A stretch of 64,000 bases of DNA from Actinomyces viscosus (GTDB lineage: Bacteria > Actinomycetota > Actinomycetes > Actinomycetales > Actinomycetaceae). The notes below the pieces were generated by a model, which saw only the letters and a list, made by a program, of their open reading frames with translations, did not search any database and was not told the origin of the DNA. Of this stretch, positions 11,164 to 18,469 are shown in pieces; the stretch's first letter is position 1; each line of letters begins with the position of its first letter. Location: positions 744,001 through 808,000 of the forward strand of contig NZ_LR134477.1 in assembly GCF_900637975.1 (NCBI RefSeq). The letters are read 5' to 3'. The translations under genes were made by a program, and so were the position numbers.

Positions 11164-11979
11164 ATGATCCTGGAGCGCACCATCGCACCCGTGTTCGCAG
11201 CCAACTGCTACGTCCTGGCCGCAGGCCCCGGCGAGCCCGCCCTCGTCGTCGACCCGGGAGCCGGTTCCGTCCGCGGCGCCCTGGCCCTCCTACGATCCAA
11301 CCGCCTCACCCTGGGCGCGATCCTGCTCACCCACGGTCACGCCGACCACGTGTGGGACACCCAGTCCCTCATTGAGGCCGCCCACGCAGAGGGGCTGCTC
11401 ACCAGCGACGACGCCGTCGACGTGCCGGTCTACGTCCCCGAGCCCGACCGCTACCGCCTCGAGGACCCTGACACCACGACCGGTATCAGCTCAGGCGGCA
11501 TGACCTTCGCCGACATGGCCGGCACCCCGTGGCGGATGCCGGCGGACATCCGGCTCTTCCCCGGGGAGGGCTTCTCCCGCGCCGTCGAGCTCGTCCCCGG
11601 TATCGCCTTGCAGGCGATACCCGCGCCCGGTCACTCGGAGGGCTCGACCCTGTTCTTCCTCGAGGCCCGGTTGGCGGACAACGCCCTGCTCTATGAGGCC
11701 GAGGTCATCGAGGACGACCCCTCCACCGCCGACGAGGAGCGCACCTACCTCATGGCCCTCGACGGCGACGTCATCTTCAAGGGATCCGTCGGCCGTACCG
11801 ACCTGCCCGGCGGGGACCAGGTGCAGATGCTCGGCACCCTGCGGTTCCTGGCCAGCGCCATCGACCCGGCCACGGTCCTGCTGCCCGGGCACGGTGCGGT
11901 GACCACCATGGAGCACGAGTACCACGGCAACCCCTACCTCGCCGAGGCCAAGGTCCGCGGCGGGGACCTCAAGGCCTGA
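11164..11979 (+). CDS. MBL-fold metallo-hydrolase (glyoxalase II-like)
   Basis: 271 residues. The zinc motif THGHADHVWD (HxHxDH) is at about residue 57; later ligands are in PAPGHSEGS and LLPGHGAVTTM, the order seen in hydroxyacylglutathione hydrolase-like proteins. Substrate unknown; in thiol-different actinobacteria such proteins are thought to act on other thioesters or related compounds. A -10-like TAGGCT (11152-11157) ends 6 bases before the ATG, which suggests a leaderless transcript. Confidence 0.88.
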   Translation: MILERTIAPVFAANCYVLAAGPGEPALVVDPGAGSVRGALALLRSNRLTLGAILLTHGHADHVWDTQSLIEAAHAEGLLTSDDAVDVPVYVPEPDRYRLEDPDTTTGISSGGMTFADMAGTPWRMPADIRLFPGEGFSRAVELVPGIALQAIPAPGHSEGSTLFFLEARLADNALLYEAEVIEDDPSTADEERTYLMALDGDVIFKGSVGRTDLPGGDQVQMLGTLRFLASAIDPATVLLPGHGAVTTMEHEYHGNPYLAEAKVRGGDLKA

Positions 11980-12024
11980 TGGACGGTGCGCCAGCGCGCC
12001 GCCCGTCATGACACAATGCGGACC

Positions 12025-13461
12025 ATGGCACAGGTACGACAAGCTCTCTCCTCACTGTCCGGCTTCCCCGAGTGGCTCCCCGCGGGCCACATCGTCGAGC
12101 AGCACTTCGTCGACATCCTGCGCCGAACCTTCGAGCTCCATGGCTTCAGCGGCATCGAGACCCGCGCCGTCGAGCCGCTGGCCGAGCTGACGAAGAAGGG
12201 GGAGACCTCCAAGGAGGTCTACCTCCTCAACCGCCTGCAGGCGGACCCCGGAGAGTCCGACGCCGAGACGGACCCGCGCAAGCAGCTGGGTCTCCACTTC
12301 GACCTGACCGTCCCCTTCGCCCGCTACGTCGTCGACAACGCCGGACTGCTCACCTTCCCGTTCAAGCGCTACCAGATCCAGAAGGTCTGGCGCGGCGAGC
12401 GCCCCCAGGAGGGTCGCTTCCGCGAGTTCATCCAGGCTGACATCGACATCGTCGGCGACGGCGCCCTGCCGCTCTACCACGACGTCGAGGTCCCTCTCAT
12501 CATGCACGAGGCGCTCAGCGCCCTGCCGGTGCCGGCGGTCACCATCCACGTCTCCAACCGCAAGGTGGCCCAGGGCTTCTACCAGTCGATCGGCATCGAC
12601 TCGAGCCGGCTCATCGAGGTTCTGCGCGTCGTCGACAAGCTCGACAAGATCGGCCCCGAGAAGGTCGCCGCCGAGCTCACCCAGAGCGTCGGCGCGAGCG
12701 CGCAGCAGGCGGCGCAGGCCCTCAGGCTGGCCACCATCACCGGAACCGATGGACAGGACGTCTCCGGTCAGGTCCTGCGGGCCCTGGCCGGGGCCGAGCC
12801 CACCGAGCTCCTGGAGGAGGGGCTGGCCGAGCTGACCGCCCTGCTCGAGGCCGCCGGCCGGCGCCGCCCCGGCGCCGTCGTCGCCGACCTCAAGATCGCC
12901 CGCGGGCTGGACTACTACACCGGCACCGTCTACGAGTCCTTCATGGCCGGTCACGAGGACCTCGGCTCGGTGTGCTCCGGCGGCCGCTACGACTCCCTGG
13001 CCACCAACGGCAAGCGCACCTTCCCCGGCGTGGGCATCTCCATCGGCCTGTCACGGCTCCTGGCCCGCGTCATCGGCGAGGGACTCGTGGAGGTCAGCCG
13101 CCCCGTGCCCACGGTGGTCCTCGTGGCGGTCACCGATGAGGACCACCGCACCGCCTCCGACGCGATCGCCGACGCGCTGCGCGCCCGTGGTATCAGTGCC
13201 GATGTCGCGCCCAGCGCCGCCAAGTTCGGCAAGCAGATCAAGGCCGCGGACAAGCGCTCCATCCCCTTCGTGTGGTTCCCGGGAGCCGACGGGGCACCGG
13301 ACTCGGTCAAGGACATCCGCTCCGGCGAGCAGGTTGAGGCCGACGCCGCCACCTGGAGGCCGCCCAGTGCCGACGTCGCCCCGCAGGTGACGGTCAGCCC
13401 CGGCGTGGTCGGCGCTGCCGCCGGTAGCCGGACCGGCTCAGAGGCCGACTCAGCCTCATGA
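12025..13461 (+). CDS. hisS: Histidyl-tRNA synthetase
   Basis: Class II aminoacyl-tRNA synthetase that charges tRNA-His. 478 residues from ATG 12025; a CACAAT -10-like box ends 7 bases upstream, so the mRNA is probably leaderless and the 13-residue open extension is not coding. Visible motifs: RYQIQKVWRGERPQEGRFREF-type motif 2, histidine-specific RGLDYYTGTVYE (about residue 293) and motif 3 GVGISIGLSRL, followed by the anticodon-binding domain. The extreme C-terminus has an Ala/Gly/Ser-rich extension. The stop overlaps the next start (ATGA). Confidence 0.96.
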   Translation: MAQVRQALSSLSGFPEWLPAGHIVEQHFVDILRRTFELHGFSGIETRAVEPLAELTKKGETSKEVYLLNRLQADPGESDAETDPRKQLGLHFDLTVPFARYVVDNAGLLTFPFKRYQIQKVWRGERPQEGRFREFIQADIDIVGDGALPLYHDVEVPLIMHEALSALPVPAVTIHVSNRKVAQGFYQSIGIDSSRLIEVLRVVDKLDKIGPEKVAAELTQSVGASAQQAAQALRLATITGTDGQDVSGQVLRALAGAEPTELLEEGLAELTALLEAAGRRRPGAVVADLKIARGLDYYTGTVYESFMAGHEDLGSVCSGGRYDSLATNGKRTFPGVGISIGLSRLLARVIGEGLVEVSRPVPTVVLVAVTDEDHRTASDAIADALRARGISADVAPSAAKFGKQIKAADKRSIPFVWFPGADGAPDSVKDIRSGEQVEADAATWRPPSADVAPQVTVSPGVVGAAAGSRTGSEADSAS

Positions 13462-15251
13462 CCGAGAGTCGGGGCGAGCCCAGCAGCACCCAGAAGGTCC
13501 AGCAGGCGACCAGAGCACTGTCCGCGCTGCGGGACAGCCTGACCGCCCTGTCGATGCCCTACGTCCTGCAGGGAACGGCCGCCGCCTCGGACAAGGCCAC
13601 GCTCATCCGCGACCAGCTCGGCGACTACATCCTGCCGCGCCTGGCCAGCCTGGACGCACCTCTGCTGGCCGTGGTCGGCGGCTCCACCGGAGCGGGCAAG
13701 TCCACCCTCGTCTCCTCGCTCGTGCGCCGACACGTGGCCAGGGCCTCTGCGATCCGTCCCACCACGCGACGCCCCCTGCTGCTGCACGCGCCGACGGACG
13801 CCGCCTGGTTCGACACCGACCGGGTCCTGGGCTCCCTGTCGCGCCTGCGCGTGGCCCCCGACGCCCCCGCGAGCCCACCCACGGACCACACGCCCCGAGA
13901 GCTCGAGCTGCGCTCATGTGATGGACTTCCCGCAGGGCTGGCGATCGTGGACGCCCCCGACGTCGACTCCGTGGTCGAGGACAACCGGGACCTGGCCGCC
14001 ACCCTTCTGGCCGGTGCGGACCTGTGGATCTTCGTGACCACGGCAGCCCGCTATGCCGACGCCGTTCCCTGGGAGCACCTGAGGGCCGCGGCACAGCGGC
14101 ACATCACCGTTGCCATCGTCCTGGATCGGGTGCCGGACGGTGCGCAGAGCGAGGTGGAGGCCGACCTGCGGCATCGGCTCGTGGCGGCGAACCTGGGCGA
14201 GGCCCCCGTCTTCACGGTTCCCGAGACCGCCCTGGACGACGACGGCTTCCTGCCCGAGTCCTGCGTCTCGCCGGTGCGCCAGTGGCTGGGCGCCCTGGCC
14301 TCCGACGCGGCCGCCAGGCAGGACATCGCCCACCGCAGCCTGACCGGCGCCATCGGTGCCGTCCTGGCGCAGAGCGAGCTGCTCGCCGTCGAGCTGGACT
14401 CCCAGGAGGCTGAGCACGCCGAGCTCCGCCGCGCGGCTACCTCCGAGCACGACGACGCCCTGGAGCGCGTCATCGAGGCCACCGAGGACGGCTCCATGCT
14501 GCACGGTGAGGTGCTGGCCCGCTGGCAGGAGTTCGTGGGAACTGGTGACCTGTTCCGGTCGCTGGAGGTCCAGGTGGGCCGGGTACGCGACCGTATCACC
14601 TCCCTTCTGCGAGGACGCCCGGCCCCGGCCAAGCGCGTGGAGCAGGCGATCGGCTCGTCGCTGGTCGAGCTCATCGTCGCCGAGTCCCAACGTGCCTGTC
14701 TGGCCACGGAACGCTCCTGGCGGCGCGCTGGAACCTCCCAGCAGGCCCTCAACCGCGCCCTGGCGGAGGTACCGACCCAGACCGGGCTCGAGGTCATCGC
14801 CGCTGCTCTCGTCCACGACTGGCAGCGAGAGGTGCTCACGCTCATCCGAGCCGAGGGAGCCGACAAGCGGCTCACCGCCCGTCTGCTGTCCCTGGGAGTC
14901 AATGGCGCCGGCGTCGTCCTCATGATCCTCGTCTTCGCTCACACCGGAGGCCTGACCGGAGGAGAGGTGGGCATCGCGGGAGGCACGGCCATCCTGGCCC
15001 AGCGGGTCCTGGAGGCCGTCTTCGGGGACCAGGCGATGCGCGGCATGACCAAGCGGGCCCGGGAGGACCTCACCAAGCGTGCCACCGCCCTGTTCGCCAA
15101 TCAGGCCAAGTGCTTCACCGATGCCCTCCCGGATCCGGCACCCAGCGCGAACACGCTGCGAGAGCAGCTTCAGGCCTGTCAGGAGGCGGCGACCTCGCTG
15201 CGCACCACGCCCGCCCGCAGCCGTCGGCCGGCCGGGAGGAGGGCCCGGTGA
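13458..15251 (+). CDS. Dynamin/YfjP-like GTPase, first of a pair
   Basis: 597 residues. P-loop GGSTGAGKST (about residue 74), a following conserved TTRRP switch I stretch, and a G3-type DAPDVDSV; no clear NKxD G4 is visible (VLDRV instead). The C-terminal part carries a Gly-rich hydrophobic hairpin (GAGVVLMILVFAHTGGL... GIAGGTAILAQRVL) that could insert into membrane, a trait of bacterial dynamin-like proteins. It overlaps both hisS and the second GTPase. The process served is unknown; paired genes of this kind occur widely in actinobacteria. Confidence 0.82.
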   Translation: MTESRGEPSSTQKVQQATRALSALRDSLTALSMPYVLQGTAAASDKATLIRDQLGDYILPRLASLDAPLLAVVGGSTGAGKSTLVSSLVRRHVARASAIRPTTRRPLLLHAPTDAAWFDTDRVLGSLSRLRVAPDAPASPPTDHTPRELELRSCDGLPAGLAIVDAPDVDSVVEDNRDLAATLLAGADLWIFVTTAARYADAVPWEHLRAAAQRHITVAIVLDRVPDGAQSEVEADLRHRLVAANLGEAPVFTVPETALDDDGFLPESCVSPVRQWLGALASDAAARQDIAHRSLTGAIGAVLAQSELLAVELDSQEAEHAELRRAATSEHDDALERVIEATEDGSMLHGEVLARWQEFVGTGDLFRSLEVQVGRVRDRITSLLRGRPAPAKRVEQAIGSSLVELIVAESQRACLATERSWRRAGTSQQALNRALAEVPTQTGLEVIAAALVHDWQREVLTLIRAEGADKRLTARLLSLGVNGAGVVLMILVFAHTGGLTGGEVGIAGGTAILAQRVLEAVFGDQAMRGMTKRAREDLTKRATALFANQAKCFTDALPDPAPSANTLREQLQACQEAATSLRTTPARSRRPAGRRAR

Positions 15252-16972
15252 CGACCGACAGCTCCGGAGCCACTGGCCTCGCCCCCGTTCTCGAGGACCT
15301 GGAGCGGGCCGTCGACCTGGGGGAGCAGCTCGGCCTGCGAGACGAGCTCACCCGGGTTCGGGACGTCCTCGCGCAGGCCTCTCACCGCCGGCGCCTGGCC
15401 CCGGAGACCACGGTGGCCGCCCTGCTCGGGGCGACCGGGTCGGGCAAGTCCAGTCTTACCAACGCCCTGACCGGCGCCGAGGTGTCCCGCACCGCTCGCA
15501 CCCGTCCGACCACCACCCAGCCGCTCGCCGTCGTCCCGGACACCGTCGCCCAGGAGGCCACCGAGCTGCTGGACTGGCTCGGCATCGGCCAGCGGGTGGG
15601 TACTGGCGGAGGCTGGGAGCTGGGTGAGGCCACGGTGCTGGTCGACCTGCCCGATATCGACTCCGACGAGCCGGCGCACCGCGATATCGCTGAGCGCATG
15701 GCGGGCAAGGTCGATGTCCTGGTGTGGGTGCTCGATCCGGAGAAGTACGCCGACGGCGTCGTCCATCGTGACTTCCTCATCCCTATGGCGGCGCACGCCG
15801 AGATCATGGTCGTCGCGCTCAACCAGGTGGATCGGCTCGATGCCGAGGGCCGGGACGCCGTGCTCGCCGACCTGAGAAGGATTCTGCAACGAGAGGGACT
15901 GGAAGACACCCCAGTCGTCCCCGTCAGCGCCCGCAGCGGTGAAGGTGTTGCGACCCTGGCCCGTACCATCGCCTCGGTGGCCTCCGACCGCCTGGCTAGC
16001 GCTCGCAGCCTAGCAGCCCATGCCCGGCGCGCCGCCGAGGAGTTGGGAACCCGGACGGGACTCACTGCTCCGGTTCCCCTGGCTGCCGGCGAGCGGCGAC
16101 CATCTGACCCTCAGGCTCAGCGGTCGCAGCAGGCCCTGACCGCTCTCAGGCAGGCGGCTGCCAGGGTGGCTGGAATCGACGTCGTCACACAGGCGGTGGA
16201 GGGAACCGACCGGCACCGTGCCCACACTCGGGTCGGCTGGTTCTGGCTGCGGTGGATCGAGCGACTACGACGAGACCCGCTGCGGGCACTCCATCTGGGA
16301 GCCGGGCGTCAGTCCTCTCCTGAGGGCGATACTGCCGGTCGTTCTGACGGCGACCTGGGGCGCGGAGTGGTTGACCTCAGCTCCCTGCCGCCCGCCGGGC
16401 CGGCAGCGACAGGCAACCTGCGCAGTGCGGCGCACCTCTACGCGCAGGCAGCCAGCACGGAGCTGCCGGACGATCTGGCGACGCAAACCGTCTTGCGCAG
16501 CGACCAGCGCGCCGACAACCTTGCCGTTCCCCTGGACAAGGCGGTGTCCGGGGTGGACTACGGCGCCGCACGTCGCCCGGTCTGGTGGGCTCTGGCCAAT
16601 GTGCTGCAGTGGGTGATGGCGCTGACCGCGCTGGTCGGCGGATTGTGGCTGGCGGCAGTTCGAGTCCTGGAGGACTACCTCCTGCTGATCGCTGTCGATG
16701 TCCCCCGCTGGGGGAGAGTTCCCTGGCCCACCATCCTCCTGCTTGGTGGCCTGCTGATCGGGTTGGTACTGGCCGGCCTGGGAACGCTCCTGGCCCGGCT
16801 CCAGGCCAGACGTCACAGCAGGCAGGTGGCCCGACTCCTGCGCCGAGCCACAGACGAGGTCATCGACACCGAACTCATCGAGCCACTTGGGGCTGAGATA
16901 CGCGAATGGGTGGAGCTCGCACAGATTCTGGGACGAATCACCCGACGTGACACCACCGCTCTCACGTCCTGA
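15248..16972 (+). CDS. Membrane-associated GTPase, second of a pair
   Basis: 574 residues from GTG 15248, overlapping the previous stop by 4 bases with GGAGGAG upstream. P-loop GATGSGKSS (about residue 61), switch I RTRPTTTQP, G3 DLPDIDSDE and G4 NQVD are all present, so unlike its partner it keeps a recognisable G4. Two transmembrane helices lie near the C-terminus (ALTALVGGLWLAAVRVL and ILLLGGLLIGLVLAGLGTLL). Co-translation with the first GTPase suggests a hetero-oligomeric membrane-remodelling or envelope function. Not assignable further. Confidence 0.82.
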   Translation: MTTDSSGATGLAPVLEDLERAVDLGEQLGLRDELTRVRDVLAQASHRRRLAPETTVAALLGATGSGKSSLTNALTGAEVSRTARTRPTTTQPLAVVPDTVAQEATELLDWLGIGQRVGTGGGWELGEATVLVDLPDIDSDEPAHRDIAERMAGKVDVLVWVLDPEKYADGVVHRDFLIPMAAHAEIMVVALNQVDRLDAEGRDAVLADLRRILQREGLEDTPVVPVSARSGEGVATLARTIASVASDRLASARSLAAHARRAAEELGTRTGLTAPVPLAAGERRPSDPQAQRSQQALTALRQAAARVAGIDVVTQAVEGTDRHRAHTRVGWFWLRWIERLRRDPLRALHLGAGRQSSPEGDTAGRSDGDLGRGVVDLSSLPPAGPAATGNLRSAAHLYAQAASTELPDDLATQTVLRSDQRADNLAVPLDKAVSGVDYGAARRPVWWALANVLQWVMALTALVGGLWLAAVRVLEDYLLLIAVDVPRWGRVPWPTILLLGGLLIGLVLAGLGTLLARLQARRHSRQVARLLRRATDEVIDTELIEPLGAEIREWVELAQILGRITRRDTTALTS

Positions 16973-17046
16973 TGTCATTTATGTGTGGTAGCAGAGCCTG
17001 AGAAGATGCGAGTTCCGAGCCGGTCCCCGTCCAGCGGCCGGAAGGA

Positions 17047-17724
17047 TCACCGAGGCCGACGGCGGAGCCGGCCGGTGCGGCGGGCCCACAACCCCAGGCC
17101 CGCCGCCAGGACGATGGCGTTGGGAATGATGCCCACCATCGGGGGGACGTCTAAGACCGAGCGGAGGAGCGCCTCGTCCAGGAACCAGAAGTAGTAGGGG
17201 AGGTGCCACAGGCTCCAGATCATTCCGACGATGAGCCAGACCCAGGGGTCGGGCAGCTGTCGGCCAATGAGCGCGGGCGTCAGGTAGCCGCGCCAGGCGC
17301 CCTCCTCAGCGACGTTCTTGAGCACGATCCCCGGCAAGCCTGCGGCCACCGCGCCTCCGAATGCTCCTAGTCCGGCGGGGGTCAGCCATCCCGCGGCCCA
17401 ACCGATGGCGATGGTGAGGGCGAAGGACAGCGGGAAGACGGCGAGTGCCACGCCATAGGCCCGCAGCCTGCCCGGTAGCCACGAAGCGGCGTAGGAACGG
17501 CGCAGCGACGGGTCGCTCAGAGCCATGACGGCACCGGTCAGGAGCGGCGTCATGATCCAGATGAGGCTACCCAGTGAGGCCATGGAGTGGGGGTCGCCGC
17601 GGGCGTTGTTGACGAGGAGTCCGATCCAGCCGGAGCTGAGAGCGACGATGCTGAAAATGACGAGACGGATGGCGGAGCTTGCGGCAGCGGCGCCGCTGGG
17701 GCGAGGTGTGCATGCCATGGTCAT
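17047..17724 (-). CDS. CPBP-family intramembrane metalloprotease
   Basis: About 225 residues, with several transmembrane helices. The motif EEGAWRGYL is the CPBP/Rce1 glutamate motif, and a later helix has HLPYYF, supplying the second-site His. Such proteins cleave or modify peptides within the membrane; bacterial relatives are linked to bacteriocin immunity and prenyl-protein processing. Start uncertain: ATG 17724 and ATG 17718 both lack a ribosome site, and a TTG at 17754 is also possible. It follows the PadR gene by 53 bases and may be its target. Confidence 0.8.
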   Translation of the reverse strand: MTMACTPRPSGAAAASSAIRLVIFSIVALSSGWIGLLVNNARGDPHSMASLGSLIWIMTPLLTGAVMALSDPSLRRSYAASWLPGRLRAYGVALAVFPLSFALTIAIGWAAGWLTPAGLGAFGGAVAAGLPGIVLKNVAEEGAWRGYLTPALIGRQLPDPWVWLIVGMIWSLWHLPYYFWFLDEALLRSVLDVPPMVGIIPNAIVLAAGLGLWARRTGRLRRRPR

Positions 17725-17758
17725 ACTATGCAATGCAACTAGTGGACGTTGCAAGTAT
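17723..17758. promoter_or_regulatory. Inverted repeat upstream of the CPBP gene
   Basis: TGCAAC (17734-17739) and GTTGCA (17748-17753) form an 8-spaced dyad, flanked by ATACT (17723-17727) and AGTAT (17754-17758). It sits between the PadR gene and the CPBP gene, so it is a plausible PadR operator or promoter element. Confidence 0.4.
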
Positions 17759-17777
17759 GGATAGTTGGTGACCTCTC

Positions 17778-18356
17778 TCAGCGGGACTCCCCATCAGCGG
17801 TTTCGTCCTTCTCAGGGCTATCAGGTCGCGTCCTGGCGGCGTCGGCGGCAACGGCCCGCCGGGTCCGGGCGACCCACTCCAGTTGGGTCTTCGTGCCGTC
17901 GATCCCGAAACGGAGGACTGCGGCCTTCATGGCGGTGTCGAGATCCACCACGTCGATGTCGATCGCCTCCAGGGCCTCAAGTTCATCGCGGAACCTCTCC
18001 TCGGCCTCGGTGAGGATCTCATCGACCTTCTCATGGCCCAGGCGGGCGGCGAAGAAGACGCGCGCCAGCAGAGGATCCTTATCCGTTTGGGGCTCGAGCG
18101 GGCTCGCCAGCCAGGCATCGAGCTCGGCGCGGCCCGACTCCGTCAGGCTGTGCACTCGTCGATCCGGTCGCCCGCTCTGAGGAATGACCTGTGTCGATAT
18201 TGCGCCATCGGCCTCAAGGCGGTCGAGGGTGCGATAGACCTGGGACTGGTCGGCGTACCAGAAGTAGACGATCGAGCTGTTGAACGCCCGGTTGAGGTCG
18301 TAGCCGCTCTGCGGGGCATGGGACAGCAGCCCGAGGATGGCATGTCTGAGTCTCAT
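17778..18356 (-). CDS. PadR-family transcriptional regulator
   Basis: 192 residues from ATG 18356. N-terminal winged helix with MRLRHAILGLLSHAPQSGYDLNRAF and YRTLDRLEADGAI, typical of PadR, followed by the Vir_C-like helical C-terminal dimerisation region (DEILTEAEERFRDELEALEAI). A CATACT -10 box ends 8 bases before the ATG on this strand, so the mRNA is probably leaderless; the open frame further upstream is not needed. Probably controls the CPBP gene behind it and itself. Ligand unknown. Confidence 0.88.
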   Translation of the reverse strand: MRLRHAILGLLSHAPQSGYDLNRAFNSSIVYFWYADQSQVYRTLDRLEADGAISTQVIPQSGRPDRRVHSLTESGRAELDAWLASPLEPQTDKDPLLARVFFAARLGHEKVDEILTEAEERFRDELEALEAIDIDVVDLDTAMKAAVLRFGIDGTKTQLEWVARTRRAVAADAARTRPDSPEKDETADGESR

Positions 18357-18411
18357 GCAGTCACAGTATGCGAGGAACCCTTCCGGGGTGCTGATCGTCT
18401 CGCCCGGGATG

Positions 18412-18449
18412 CTGGTAGGGGTGGCAGCGTGCGCTGCCACCCCTACCAG
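18412..18449 (-). terminator. Terminator of the DEAD-box helicase gene
   Basis: Perfect 17-base stem (CTGGTAGGGGTGGCAGC and its complement) with a GTGC loop, starting 20 bases after the helicase stop and ending before the PadR promoter. Confidence 0.8.
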
Positions 18450-18469
18450 GTCAATGAGCTTTCAGGTGC

